A stretch of 64,000 nucleotides of DNA, taken from positions 620,001-684,000 of the forward strand of contig CAVWXT010000005.1 of NCBI GenBank assembly GCA_963759115.1, in the 5' to 3' direction. Of the stretch, positions 47,186 through 56,704 are shown in pieces. Numbering within the stretch: the stretch's first letter is position 1; every line of letters starts with the position of its first letter. The notes under the pieces are model-generated. The model saw nothing but the letters and a program-made list of their open reading frames with translations, searched no databases and was not told where the DNA came from. The position numbers were made by a program, and so were the translations under genes. Origin of the DNA: CAVWXT01 sp963759115. GTDB lineage: Bacteria > Planctomycetota > Planctomycetia > Pirellulales > Thermoguttaceae.

Positions 47186-48451
47186 CTAAGGGAGCAAACC
47201 GCGGGCCACGATGCCGTCAACAACTCGGGTGACGGCGATATCCATCGCCGCGTGCCGCATCGTCTCGCGGCCGCGCTCGGCGCGATCGTACACCTGCTCG
47301 AACGTGCTCTGCATGCGGTTGTGCAGGCGCCCTTCCACCTCGTCGCGAGTCATCTGGTCGCGCTGCGTTTCCTGCGTGTATTCCAGGTAGGAGACGAACA
47401 CGCCGCCGGCGTTGCAGAGGATGTCGGGGATGATGAAAGCGTTGCGGGCGTTGAGGATCTCGTCGGCGGGCGGCGTCAGCGGGGCGTTGGCCCCTTCGGC
47501 GATCATCTTAGCGCGAACCCGGCCGGCGTTCTCTTCGGTAATCGCCGAGCCGGCGGCGGCCGGCACGAGCACGTCGCAGTCGGCCTCCAACACGGCATCG
47601 AGCGTCACGTCGGTTCCGCCGGAAAAACCCTTCACGCCGCCGGTGGCCTTGACGTGTTCGGCCAGACGCGGCACGTCGAGGCCGTCTTTGCAGAAGGCGC
47701 CGCCGCTGACGTCGGAGACCGCCACGACGCTGGCGCCTCGCTCGGCGATGGCCAAGGCCGTCACCGAGCCGACGTTGCCAAATCCTTGCACGGCCACGCG
47801 GAGGTTGGAAAGGCGGAGATTCAGCCGATCGCAGGCGGCGGCGATCGTCGCGACCACGCCGCGGCCCGTGGCTTCGCGCCGGCCGACGATGCCGCCGAGG
47901 ACCACCGGCTTGCCGGTCACGAAACAGCCGACGGTGATCGAGGTGCCGCTACTGTAGGAGATGCAGTCGCGGATATGGCCCATGTCGCGTTCGTTGGTGC
48001 CCATGTCGGGGGCGGGCACGTAGATCTCCGGCCCGATGTGCCGCCGCACGCCGCGGGTGAAGGCCCGGATGAGGATCTCTTTGTCGGTCGGGGTCAGTTG
48101 GGCCGAATCGCAGGCGATTCCCGCCTTGCCGCCGCCGAACGGCACGCCCACTAGCGACGTCTTCCAGGTCATCTCCATCGCCAGGCCGGTAACCTCATCG
48201 AGACTGACGGTGGGCGTCATGCGGATGCCGCCCTTGGCCGGGCCGAGAATGTCGTTGTGCCGCACCAGGAAAACCCGGACGTGCAACGCCCGGCCGTCCG
48301 GCAAGACGGGATGAACGACCGCCCGGATTTGCTCCGACGGTTCGATGATCCGCTGGGTCATGTCGTCGTCCAGCTCCAGCCGCTTGGCGGTTTGCTGGAC
48401 GTTCCACAAAGCTGTCTGGAGAACGCCGCTAGAAGATGATTGAGTGCTCAT
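47186..48451 (-). CDS. Glutamate dehydrogenase (Glu/Leu/Phe/Val family)
   Basis: 421 residues from ATG 48451 (MSTQSSSSGVLQTALWNVQQTAKRLEL). Oxidative deamination of glutamate to 2-oxoglutarate with NAD(P). Motifs: GPAKGGIRMTPTVSLDEV, MTWKTSLVGVPFGGGKAGI with the catalytic Lys, VPAPDMGTNERDM, and the NAD fold VAVQGFGNVGSVTALAIAE. C terminus DILCNAGGVFVSYLEYTQ is family typical. Intact. Converges on the ACT-domain gene across a MITE-like repeat. Confidence 0.93.
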   Translation of the reverse strand: MSTQSSSSGVLQTALWNVQQTAKRLELDDDMTQRIIEPSEQIRAVVHPVLPDGRALHVRVFLVRHNDILGPAKGGIRMTPTVSLDEVTGLAMEMTWKTSLVGVPFGGGKAGIACDSAQLTPTDKEILIRAFTRGVRRHIGPEIYVPAPDMGTNERDMGHIRDCISYSSGTSITVGCFVTGKPVVLGGIVGRREATGRGVVATIAAACDRLNLRLSNLRVAVQGFGNVGSVTALAIAERGASVVAVSDVSGGAFCKDGLDVPRLAEHVKATGGVKGFSGGTDVTLDAVLEADCDVLVPAAAGSAITEENAGRVRAKMIAEGANAPLTPPADEILNARNAFIIPDILCNAGGVFVSYLEYTQETQRDQMTRDEVEGRLHNRMQSTFEQVYDRAERGRETMRHAAMDIAVTRVVDGIVARGLLP

Positions 48452-48642
48452 GGCGGCCCATTATAGCGATGGGAAGTGCCCGCGAAAGGCCACTTGGAAG
48501 TTCCCGAGAACTCTCTGCATTGCGAGTAGTTTGCTCTGGCTGGACATCGGCGGTCGGCACTGGCTGTTCCTGTTGCCCGTTGGTCTGGTATAATTGTCGG
48601 TAACGATCCCGACCAATCCTTGACCAGCCAAGGAGTTGCGCC

Positions 48643-48876
48643 ATGGTATACCGCGGTCGCATCGACCACGGCGTTGTCGTGTTCGACGGTGATGCATGCC
48701 TTCCGGAGGGAGCAATCGTGGACATTATACCCGTGGAGTCCGAACATCCGGCGAGTGCGGAGGAGGGCCTGTACGAGCTCGGCAAGCTGGCGGTTCCGAC
48801 CGGGATTGCCGATCTCGCCCTGAACGTCGACCATTACCTTTACGGCCATCCGAAGGTGGACGATGCCCAGCCGTGA
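48643..48876 (+). CDS. Antitoxin of a PIN toxin pair (VapB-like)
   Basis: 77 residues from ATG 48643 (MVYRGRIDHGVVVFDGDACLPEGAIVDIIPVE), AGGAG six bases upstream. The AF2212/DUF104-like N-terminal strand pair (GRIDHGVVVFD, LPEGAIVDI) is followed by LALNVDHYLYGHPKVDD, a tail shared with the orphan antitoxin at 50561. Overlaps the toxin gene by 14 bases. Represses its own operon and blocks the toxin. Confidence 0.78.
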   Translation: MVYRGRIDHGVVVFDGDACLPEGAIVDIIPVESEHPASAEEGLYELGKLAVPTGIADLALNVDHYLYGHPKVDDAQP

Positions 48877-49294
48877 AGCGGTCTTTGTCGATACCAGCGG
48901 TTGGATTGCGCTATTGAACGCAGACAACGCGTTCCACGCGCAGGCGGCGGAGCGACTGCGGGAATTCGGGACAACTCGTCGCCAATTGCTGACAACGGAC
49001 TGGGTTCTCGCCGAGACGGGCAATGGGCTGGCGAGAGTGGCGGCACGGGAACAGTTCGCCCGCGCAGTCGATGCTTTCCTGGAGTCGCCCCACGGCCGGT
49101 TGGTTCGCGTGAATCCCGAGTTGTTCCAGGACGCCCTTACACTCTACCGAAAATCCAACGACAAGACTTGGGGATTCGTCGATTGCGCCAGCTTCGTCGT
49201 GATGCGTCGAGAACACATCGGGGACGCTCTCACCACGGACCGTCATTTCGCGCAGGCGGGTTTTCGTTGCCTGCTTACGACGCCGGTGAACTGA
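48863..49294 (+). CDS. PIN-domain toxin (VapC type)
   Basis: 143 residues from ATG 48863 (MPSREAVFVDTSGWIALLNADNAFH). All PIN acidic residues present: Asp in FVDTSGW, Glu in VLAETGNG, Asp in FVDCASFVVM and Asp in LTTDRHFAQ. Metal-dependent RNase that cuts tRNA or other RNA when free of its antitoxin. Complete, unlike the wrecked pair at 42.4-42.8 kb. Confidence 0.88.
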   Translation: MPSREAVFVDTSGWIALLNADNAFHAQAAERLREFGTTRRQLLTTDWVLAETGNGLARVAAREQFARAVDAFLESPHGRLVRVNPELFQDALTLYRKSNDKTWGFVDCASFVVMRREHIGDALTTDRHFAQAGFRCLLTTPVN

Positions 49295-49352
49295 ATGGCA
49301 CAAACGGTTCAGCCTGCCATCAGACCGGCCCCGCGTGATGACACGCCCGCTG

Positions 49353-50407
49353 TTACCGCCGGCATGTCGTCTCCAATTCTCGTTTCAACTGCCGCACCGC
49401 GCTGACCAGTTTGTCAGGGCCGTGGCGGATGACATCGCAAGAAGGCAGACCCAGGCGGCGGCCGATCTGCTCGCACTCGGCGGCGACGGCCTCGTCCGAG
49501 AATCTCTGCCCGTTGACGGCCGCGCCGATGACCCGGCAGGGGTGCATGATGCCGGCCGCTGCCTCGTAAAACTCGACAACCTTCTCCAGCGGCGGCAACA
49601 GCACGCTCTCCATCCCGAAGAACGCCCGCCGGCCCATCTCGTAACAGAGGATCAAACCATCGGGCATCAGGCCGTGCAACAGGCCCAGCGAAACGCACGA
49701 GTAGCAGGGATGGAAGAGGCTGCCCTGCCCTTCGACCACGATCACTTTGTGGTGCTGGTTGGCCAGGACGAGTTTTTCGACCGCGCCGCTGACGAAGTCG
49801 GAAATGACGCGGTCGACCGGGCAACCGCCGCCGGCCACCAGAATGCCCGTCTGACCGGTGGCCACGAAGGCCGCATCCACGCCGGCGCGGCTGAGTCCCC
49901 GCGCAATCTCGACGCTGGCCACCATCTTGCCGCAACTGCAATCGTTGCCGATGGTGTGGATGCGGAGGCAGCCTTCGCGGATGCCGACGCGGCTGGCCAC
50001 GTCGCGTTCCCGATTGTCGCGGATGTCGACCAGTTGCGCGCCGTGCTCGGCAGCGGCCCGCGAGAACTCGGGATCGTCGCGGAGCAGTTCGTGCAGCCCG
50101 GAGATGACCGTCATCTTCCGCGCGATGGCTTCGAGGATGATGGGGCGCCAGTGCGGGGGAATTCTTCCCCCGGCGGCGCAATGCCGATTAGCAGGGCATT
50201 TGCCTCAGGCGCCTCGGCCAGCGAGGCGACGCACCGAATGGACCCGCCGATGCCGAACACTTGCTGACACGTCTTGCCGGCCGACTGGCGGTCGAGCACG
50301 GCGGCCACCTCGTCCGGCCGATAGCGGAGCAAGCAGATGGCGGTCTTGGCGGTATTCGGGTCGTTATGCCCGTCGGTGATGATCACCATGCGGCGCGGCG
50401 CGGTCAT
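49353..50407 (-). CDS. DUF1611 family protein (DgcN-like), one frameshift
   Basis: About 350 residues from ATG 50407 (MTAPRRMVIITDGHNDPNTAKTAICLLRYRPDEVAAVLD). A one-base break near 50160 in a GGGGG run joins ALLIGIAPPGG to PHWRPIILEAIARKMTVISGLHELL. Rossmann-like N-terminal half and a P-loop-like C-terminal half (HTIGNDCSCGKMVASVEIARGL, FVATGQTGILVAGGGCPVDRVISDFVSGAVE, VVEGQGSLFHPCYS). Characterised relatives are reported as D-glutamate N-acetyltransferases; the activity here is inferred. Confidence 0.8.
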
Positions 50408-50560
50408 GAACGGAAGCTTAGCGACACGGAGGGAGAAGTGCAAGGCGCGCGGGGCGAGAGCATGTCGGTTGACAGTTGTGCGGTTGCATCGGTACAATAC
50501 CCCTGTAAGTTGCTCTACTATATTGGGTTATGGCCAAGGCACAGGTGCCGGGGAGGAATG

Positions 50561-50845
50561 ATGGCAACGATTCGTTTTACAGCCGAAATCGGCCCAGATC
50601 GTGCCATTCATCCACCGGCTGAGGTTCACCTGATGCCGGGGAGGGTCGAGGTGATCGTCGTGCAGCCGTCTGACACGGGGGAGCAATCGCAAGAAGACAG
50701 CGCGTTCCCAGCGGGAGTACCTGAGATCGCCAAGGATTTGGTGCGTTTTGCCCGTAGTCAGAACGCGCCGCCGTTGCCGCCCAATTTCGCGCTGAATCAC
50801 GATCACTATTTGCACGGGGCGCCGAAGGGAATTGATCAGCCTTAA
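50561..50845 (+). CDS. Orphan VapB-like antitoxin
   Basis: 94 residues from ATG 50561 (MATIRFTAEIGPDRAIHPPAEVHLMPGRVEVIVVQPSD), GGGAGG four bases upstream. The C-terminal FALNHDHYLHGAPKGIDQP matches LALNVDHYLYGHPK of the VapB at 48643. No PIN gene follows; 31 bases downstream the DUF262-HNH gene ends on the other strand. Either it lost its toxin or it acts on a toxin elsewhere. Confidence 0.65.
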   Translation: MATIRFTAEIGPDRAIHPPAEVHLMPGRVEVIVVQPSDTGEQSQEDSAFPAGVPEIAKDLVRFARSQNAPPLPPNFALNHDHYLHGAPKGIDQP

Positions 50846-50876
50846 AGAATGACTACCCCCGTTGTTCCTCCCCTGC

Positions 50877-52283
50877 TCAATTAGCCGTTGATAACTTGGC
50901 ACCCTTCCTGCTGTTGTGGTACGGACACAACACTTGTCCATTTTCAATTTCTGTTTGACCACCTCTTGCGTGCGGGAAGATGTGATCGGCTTGATACCTC
51001 GACCAACTAACCTGTGCTTCCTTCACGGGCTTACCTTCACTCACGCATTGTTGACACAAACCTTTGTCGCGTCTGTAAATCTTGATCTTCTCCGCCTCGT
51101 TGAACAACCGCTTCCCATCGAGCAATGCAAGCGACACGTCATTCTTTGTAAGAAACTCGAAAAACAATTGACGTAAAATGATGTCGCGCTCTTGAAGATT
51201 CGCTTGACTCTGTTGCCGATTGTCCCTGAACCAAACAAGATCAGAATCGGCCTGGTCTTGGTTTGTCCAGCGATCATAAAACACAAAAAAGAACTTGTTG
51301 ATCAGAGCCTTCTCGTTGTCGCCGATGACATAATACTTCTTCAAGTGTCGGACAAGCATATAGAATGACACGATCAGGTATTCCCGCGAAAGTTCCTTGA
51401 TGCCTGCCTCTTCGTCGAACATTGGATCGTTCTTGAAGATGTCATACAGTACGCTCAGATTCTTGATGCACGCCTTGGCGATTTCTGTATTCTCAAAAGA
51501 ATAGTTCCCTATGCCGTCCTTCGCAACATATTTTTCGATGAACTCGGTGACTGCCGTGTCCTTCAACTCCGCATACCCGTCCTCGGCTTCTTCAATCAGC
51601 AGGAACCTTGTCATCAAGGTCAGGTGCTGCATACGGTTATTGTCCCGCTCAATTATTTGAAAGAATTTGTGTTTGTTCGGATTCGCATCGATTGGAACAT
51701 ATTCTTCGTAGTCGAACGTCTCGTCGTCGCTGTACTTCACGACGAAGTTCCTTGATAGACTTGAAAGTTTGGCGTGCGCAATTTCCATGAAGTTCAACGT
51801 CTCACCCTGCTGAAGCCGCCAAAAAATATCGAATGCAACCTTCTGGTGCTCTGGATTTCGTGGATCGTCGATATTCTTCACTACATCCGCGCTGATCACC
51901 AGTTCCTTGCCGATGAACTTCTTCAACTCAGTTGACAACTCTTTGTAATACTTGTTTCCAAGGTCGGGATGTATGTCCCCAACGGACGCGGGCAATTTGA
52001 ACTTGTTGTCGAAGAACTCTTGAATGGCAGTGATTCTTTGTTGACCGTCAATTACTTCCTTCACGGTCTTGTCGGGCGAAAGACGAACTTCACGTATTAC
52101 CAATCGTGGCACGTAGTAACGTCTGAAAAAACTGTCAAATAGGCTTTGCTGTTTCTTTACGGCCCATACGCTCTTGCGTTGATATGGGGGTCTCGTGATG
52201 TACTCGTCCCTGTAATCAAAATAGTCTTTGATGTGTACCTTGTCCTCGGTGATGAGGTATTCTTGTTTCGGATTAAAGGACAT
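50877..52283 (-). CDS. DUF262-HNH protein (GmrS-like), probable DNA-targeting defence
   Basis: 468 residues from ATG 52283 (MSFNPKQEYLITEDKVHIKDYFDYRDEYITRPPYQRKSVW). N-terminal DUF262/ParB-like domain with the DGQQRITAIQEFF signature; C-terminal HNH nuclease with zinc Cys pairs: DKGLCQQCVSEGK, YQADHIFPHARGGQTEIENGQVLCPYHNSRKG. Same architecture as the GmrSD/BrxU type IV restriction proteins that cut modified phage DNA. AT-richer and Lys/Asn/Phe-richer than its neighbours, which points to transfer. It stands alone in the window. Confidence 0.85.
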   Translation of the reverse strand: MSFNPKQEYLITEDKVHIKDYFDYRDEYITRPPYQRKSVWAVKKQQSLFDSFFRRYYVPRLVIREVRLSPDKTVKEVIDGQQRITAIQEFFDNKFKLPASVGDIHPDLGNKYYKELSTELKKFIGKELVISADVVKNIDDPRNPEHQKVAFDIFWRLQQGETLNFMEIAHAKLSSLSRNFVVKYSDDETFDYEEYVPIDANPNKHKFFQIIERDNNRMQHLTLMTRFLLIEEAEDGYAELKDTAVTEFIEKYVAKDGIGNYSFENTEIAKACIKNLSVLYDIFKNDPMFDEEAGIKELSREYLIVSFYMLVRHLKKYYVIGDNEKALINKFFFVFYDRWTNQDQADSDLVWFRDNRQQSQANLQERDIILRQLFFEFLTKNDVSLALLDGKRLFNEAEKIKIYRRDKGLCQQCVSEGKPVKEAQVSWSRYQADHIFPHARGGQTEIENGQVLCPYHNSRKGAKLSTAN

Positions 52284-52399
52284 TGTTGATCCCTTATCGC
52301 TAGACTGGGGGGTGACGGGGGCAACTGCCATTTACGATACCCCCGCGCACGGCGGCTGTCAATTGCCGAGTGGGTAGTTCGTCGCGGGAGTTTCCCCAA

Positions 52400-53021
52400 T
52401 CAGGGCAACAACTCTCGCACCGCGATCGTCGCCAGACGCCGGCCATCGAGCACCAACGGAATCTCGCCGTCAATCCCGTGATCGCTGCGCTGCTGGTAGT
52501 CGGCATTCTTCGTCCGAGCCTGACGGGACGGTGTATTCTTCGATCCGTTGTTCGATGAGGTTGACAAGCCAGTAACAAGGAATGCCCGCTTGGGCATAGA
52601 TGGCCTTCTTGAAGACCTGATCGCGCAAAAGGCTGGCGTCGGCGACTTCGACGACCAAGCCAACATCTTCCGCCCGTATTCGCCGGTCACCGTACTGCCG
52701 CCGCTGGCCGCGGACCACCGTTGCATCGGGTTCTGGCATGCTCGCGCCTACGCGAATCGGCCGCTCGGAAAAGACGCACCAACCGGCGGGCACGCTTTCG
52801 TGAAGGGCGTCGCGCACGAGTTCCGCGGATAGGATATGTGGTGGGTTCTGCGTCATCTTGGGCACCAGCCATCCATCGAGTAATTCGATGCGAGCGTCTT
52901 TTGTAATGATCCCCGACCGGATCATCTCTTCGTACATGTCCACGCCCAACCGGCAGACTGGCTCCGGCGGAAAAGCGGCCCTCTCGAAGATGGTCCCGGA
53001 CGTATGGGCAACGGAAGCCAC
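52400..53021 (-). CDS. Uma2 family PD-(D/E)XK protein, one frameshift
   Basis: About 207 residues from ATG 53021 (MASVAHTSGTIFERAAFPPEPVCRLGVDMYEEMI). DUF820/Uma2 fold: IELLDGWLVPKMTQNPPHIL, PEPDATVVRGQ (Asp ligand), VGLVVEVADASLLRDQVFKKAIYAQAGIPCYWLVNL (E-X-A/S core, Lys of KKAIYA). A break near 52530 joins the last 45 residues (LVLDGRRLATIAVRELLP). Very numerous in planctomycetes and cyanobacteria; function unsettled. Confidence 0.85.
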
Positions 53022-53248
53022 GTTTTGATCCCCCCTAGATCGGGCAACGCACTGCGCAAGAGCGACAAGCCGACTAGCGCACCTTAAATTATAGCAAGCT
53101 GGCCCCTACGCCGGAAGCCTGCTGAAGTGGCTAGACGCTGCCCGAAATGTCTCTCCTTCTCTGGCCACCGGACCGTGCATTGCGCGGTGCCCATCGGTGA
53201 CCGGAAAGGGGCCGGGCGAGGCTTTGGCCGCAACTGAGACTCGGCCCG

Positions 53249-54043
53249 CTACATCGCCAACTCCTGGTAAACCTCCTCCACCAACTCCGCGTTGATTTGG
53301 GGAAGTTCCTGGCTGGCGCCGGCCAGGAGCGCGAGATCGGCCAATTGCGAAACGCGCCGCGGAACACCGTGGGAAAGCTCGTGCAGCCGGGCGACGGCCG
53401 GCTCGGCGAAGGCCGGCGACTCGAGCCCCGCTTGGGCCAACGACCGGCGGACGAACTCCCCGGTCTCGGCCCGTTGCCAACACTCCACTTCGATCCGCAA
53501 GTCGGCGAGATCCAGCAGCGACGCGTCCAGCGCCGACATTCCGTCGCCGCGGCCGGCTAGCACGACAGTTAACCGTGCTTCGGGCGACGAATCGAAACGG
53601 GCCAAACGATGCACTTGTTGCAGCATCTGCCGGTCGGCCTGGTCGGCGTCGTCCATCAGCACGACCGCCTCGATCTGCTGATAGCGGTACTCGGTGAGCC
53701 GGTCGGTCACGGCTCGCCACATCACGCCCACCGGCGCGGAGGGATTGAGATTCACCCCCCACTCGAACGCGACGAGCCCGAGCATCTCGGCCGGCGCGAC
53801 GCCCAGCAGACTCAGCTTGGCCACGGGCCGGCCGCTGTGGCGGAGTCGTTCGGCGAAAACCTTCAACAACAGCGACTTGCCGCTGCCGGAAGGGCCGACC
53901 AGCAACCCCAGCCGGCGCCGCTGCTCGACCAGAAAGTGCAGCCGGGCCAGCGCCTCCTCGTGCGTAGGGCTCTGGTAGAAGAACTTCGGATCCAGAAATC
54001 CCCGAAACGGGGACTCGCGCAAGCCCCAATATGCCTGATACAT
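53249..54043 (-). CDS. ExeA/GspA-like AAA ATPase
   Basis: 264 residues from ATG 54043 (MYQAYWGLRESPFRGFLDPKFFYQSPTHEEALARLHFLVEQRRRLGLLVGPSGSGKS). Walker A GPSGSGKSLL, Walker B AVVLMDDAD, sensor region LTVVLAGRGD, and a winged-helix end GVPRRVSQLADLALLAGAS. The opening YWGLRESPF...FFYQSPTHEEALARL is the signature of general secretion pathway protein A. No other secretion gene adjoins; the secretin at 27.3 kb is the only candidate partner in the window. Confidence 0.86.
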   Translation of the reverse strand: MYQAYWGLRESPFRGFLDPKFFYQSPTHEEALARLHFLVEQRRRLGLLVGPSGSGKSLLLKVFAERLRHSGRPVAKLSLLGVAPAEMLGLVAFEWGVNLNPSAPVGVMWRAVTDRLTEYRYQQIEAVVLMDDADQADRQMLQQVHRLARFDSSPEARLTVVLAGRGDGMSALDASLLDLADLRIEVECWQRAETGEFVRRSLAQAGLESPAFAEPAVARLHELSHGVPRRVSQLADLALLAGASQELPQINAELVEEVYQELAM

Positions 54044-54207
54044 CGTCGCCAGACTCCCGGAACAGTACTTCCCGTATATCTTGTGTTTTCGGTAGAATCC
54101 ACGCAGAAACTTGAGCACGCTATCAGTGGTCAGTGGTCGGTGGTCAGTGGCAGGCACATGCGTGTTCTGTTCGGAATCCATCGCTTCCCTGAACCCTTGT
54201 CCCCCCC

Positions 54208-54927
54208 ATGCCCGATCGCTATTTCATCGACAAACCGATCTCCGGCGACCGCGCCGTGTTGGATGGTCCCGAGGCGCATCACCTGATCCACGTGATGCGG
54301 GCGCTGCCCGGATTGCACGTCGTGCTCTTTGACGGCAGCGGCGCCGAGTTCCCGGCCATCGTCCACCGCGTGGGCCGGAGCGAAGTCGAGTTGGAGGTGC
54401 TGTCGCGGGAGCCGATCGACCGCGAACTGCCGTTCGACGTGACACTCGGCGTTGCTCTGCCGAAAGGCGATCGGCAGAAATGGCTGGTCGAGAAAGCGGT
54501 GGAGTTGGGCGTCACGCGGATTGTGCCCTTGCGAACTCAGCGGGCCGTGGCCCAATCGGTCGGACGGGCGCTCACCCGGCTGCGTCGAGCGGTCGTCGAG
54601 GCCTCGAAGCAATGCGGCCGCAATCGCCTCCTGCAAATCGGCGAGCCGCAATCGTGGCCCGATTTCGTCCACGATGGCGGCAGTGCGACGTGTCGCCTGT
54701 TGGCGCATCCGCAGGGCGTTCACCAAGCGGCCCATCTCCCGGTTCCCGATGAAATGCCCCCTCGCGTGCTGTTGGGCGCGGGGCCCGAAGGCGGGTTCAC
54801 CGATGACGAGGCTGCTCTAGCGACTGCCGCGGGCTGGCAGTCCGTCGATCTCGGCCCGCGTATCCTTCGCGTAGAGACGGCCGCTCTGCTGCTGGCGGCA
54901 CTTGTCGTCGCGCGCTGGGCGCACTGA
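54208..54927 (+). CDS. rsmE: 16S rRNA m3U1498 methyltransferase
   Basis: 239 residues from ATG 54208 (MPDRYFIDKPISGDRAVLDGPEAHHLIHVMRALPG). SPOUT family: HHLIHVMRALPG, LPKGDRQKWLVEKAVELGVTRIVPLRTQRAVAQ, EASKQCGRNRLLQI, and the SAM knot LLGAGPEGGFTDDEAALATAAGWQSVDLGPRILRVETAAL. Modifies U1498 of 16S rRNA. Divergent from the GspA-like gene. Intact. Confidence 0.94.
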   Translation: MPDRYFIDKPISGDRAVLDGPEAHHLIHVMRALPGLHVVLFDGSGAEFPAIVHRVGRSEVELEVLSREPIDRELPFDVTLGVALPKGDRQKWLVEKAVELGVTRIVPLRTQRAVAQSVGRALTRLRRAVVEASKQCGRNRLLQIGEPQSWPDFVHDGGSATCRLLAHPQGVHQAAHLPVPDEMPPRVLLGAGPEGGFTDDEAALATAAGWQSVDLGPRILRVETAALLLAALVVARWAH

Positions 54928-55079
54928 GTCACGCCATCGCAAGGCGCAGGGTAGGCATCGCCCACCGAACCGCGGCGCATGGTGGCGGGCCGTGCCCGCC
55001 CTACAACGACTTGCGTTGTTCACTGGGATTTTCGCAAGAATCTGCCGAAAAACAAAAGAAGCGCACCGCTATCGGTAGC

Positions 55080-55094
55080 CGGCAAAAGTGTTGC
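55080..55094. repeat. 15-bp flanking direct repeat, left (third IS)
   Basis: CGGCAAAAGTGTTGC; identical to 56606-56620. Confidence 0.85.
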
Positions 55095-56605
55095 GTGTCG
55101 TGCGCCATTAGAATTGTCCCCATTAGCGACCAATAGAAATGTCCCCTAAGATCGTTTCCGAAAGGAAACGAGAGAATGGGGACGATTTCGATGAGTCGGA
55201 AAGAACGAAAGCGGCTGGAGGCGTTCAGTCGGGTGAAAACGGGGGGGATGACCCTGGTCGAGGCGAGCGAACTGCTGAGGCTGAGTTATCGCCAAACGAA
55301 GCGGGCGTGGTCTCGGTATCAGAGCGAAGGCGATGCCGGCCTGGTACATCGGCTGCGTGGCCGAGCCCCCAATCGGCATTCGCCGGAGAAGACCAAACAG
55401 CGGTCGCTGGCGTTGTATCGCGAGCGGTACGCCGATTACGGGGCGACGTTGGCGGCGGAATGCCTGGAGAAGGAAGACGGCGTGAAGGTCTCGGTGACCA
55501 CGCTGCGGCGGTGGCTGTTGCAGGCGGGCTTGTTGGATCGCCGGCGCAAGCGGCGACTGCATCGTCGTCGTCGAACGCGGCGCGAGCACCTTGGCGAGTT
55601 GGTGCAGATGGACGGTTCGTTTCACGACTGGTTCGAGGGGCGGCGTGGCTGGGCGGTGCTGATGGTCATGATCGACGATGCCACAGGCAGGGTGACGGCG
55701 CGGTTCTACGAGAAAGAATCATGGGCATCGTCGTCGGACTTGTTTCAGCGTTACGCCCGGCGGCACGGCTTGCCGCGCGGTCTGTACGTGGATCAGCACA
55801 GTATTTATCGGCCGGAGGGTGAGCCGACGGATGCGGAATTGCTCGACAATTGCCCGCCAGAAACGCAGTTTGGGCGAGCCATGCGCGAACTGGACGTGGA
55901 GCTGATTCTGGCGCGGAGTCCGCAAGCGAAGGGGCGTGTGGAGCGTATGAACGGAACGCTTCAGGATCGGCTGGTCAAGGCGTTGCGGCGCGCGAAGATC
56001 TCCGACTTGGAGTCGGCGAACCGATTCCTGGAGGAGACGTTTCTGGTGGGATTCAACGCGCGCTTCGCGGTGGCGGCGGCGGCGGCGGAGGACTGGCATC
56101 GCCCGCTATCGGCCGGCACGGACCTGGCGCGCATCGTGTCGATTCAAGAATCGCGGGTGGTGGCCAAGGACTGGACATTGCGTTGGCGGAATCGCATCTT
56201 GCAATTGCCGCGTGAGACGGCCGAGTTCATTCGGAGCGGTCAGCGCGTGACGGTCTGCGAACCGCTGGACGGCGTGCTGCGGGTGTTCGCTGGCCAGCGC
56301 GAAGTGTGTTGGTCGCCGATCTTGGCCCCACCGCTGCCAAAGCCGGCCAAGCGTACCGGCCCGACGGGTTCGAGTCAGGGGCACAAGCCTGCCGCGAACC
56401 ATCCCTGGCGCGGCCGGCGAGTGGCTGCGGCCCGACCAGAGCCTTCCGCCCCCCTCCCGCCGCCGGCGGAAAAAGTGGCGTGCTCCGCTTCGGCTCGCTG
56501 CGCTCGCCTCGCGGAGCACGCCACTTTAGGGTAGACGAAAACCATAACAGTAACGGGACATTTCTATTGGCGCAAAACAGGGGACATTTCTATTGGTTGA
56601 CAACA
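55095..56605 (+). mobile_element. Insertion sequence of the ISNCY type, about 1.5 kb
   Basis: Bounded by 15-bp exact direct repeats. Each end holds two copies of a CCAATAGAAATGTCCCC-like motif: 55105-55122 (degenerate) and 55130-55146 on the left, and the complementary pair near 56554-56596 on the right, giving an imperfect terminal repeat of about 43 bp that starts TGTYGT. Transposase gene 55176-56534. Inserted about 100 bases upstream of the DUF362 gene. Confidence 0.82.
55176..56534 (+). CDS. ISNCY-type DDE transposase
   Basis: 452 residues from ATG 55176; MSRKERKRLEAFSRVKTG at 55191 is an equally likely start. N-terminal HTH (MTLVEASELLRLSYRQTKRAWSRYQSEGDAGLVHRLRG), second HTH (SVTTLRRWLLQAGLLDRRRKRRLHRRRR), and an integrase core with Asp in LVQMDGSFHDW, Asp in LYVDQHSIYR and Glu in SPQAKGRVERMNGTLQDRL. 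A Pro/Arg-rich tail follows. Intact frame. Confidence 0.9.
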   Translation: MGTISMSRKERKRLEAFSRVKTGGMTLVEASELLRLSYRQTKRAWSRYQSEGDAGLVHRLRGRAPNRHSPEKTKQRSLALYRERYADYGATLAAECLEKEDGVKVSVTTLRRWLLQAGLLDRRRKRRLHRRRRTRREHLGELVQMDGSFHDWFEGRRGWAVLMVMIDDATGRVTARFYEKESWASSSDLFQRYARRHGLPRGLYVDQHSIYRPEGEPTDAELLDNCPPETQFGRAMRELDVELILARSPQAKGRVERMNGTLQDRLVKALRRAKISDLESANRFLEETFLVGFNARFAVAAAAAEDWHRPLSAGTDLARIVSIQESRVVAKDWTLRWRNRILQLPRETAEFIRSGQRVTVCEPLDGVLRVFAGQREVCWSPILAPPLPKPAKRTGPTGSSQGHKPAANHPWRGRRVAAARPEPSAPLPPPAEKVACSASARCARLAEHATLG

Positions 56606-56620
56606 CGGCAAAAGTGTTGC
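56606..56620. repeat. 15-bp flanking direct repeat, right (third IS)
   Basis: CGGCAAAAGTGTTGC, directly after the right end. Confidence 0.85.
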
Positions 56621-56704
56621 CAACTCGTCGCCGAGAGATTATAAGTGTAGGAAGCATTTGGCCCGGGGCAATTCTGGGCGAACAGAAAATCAGGAGATTG
56701 TGCG

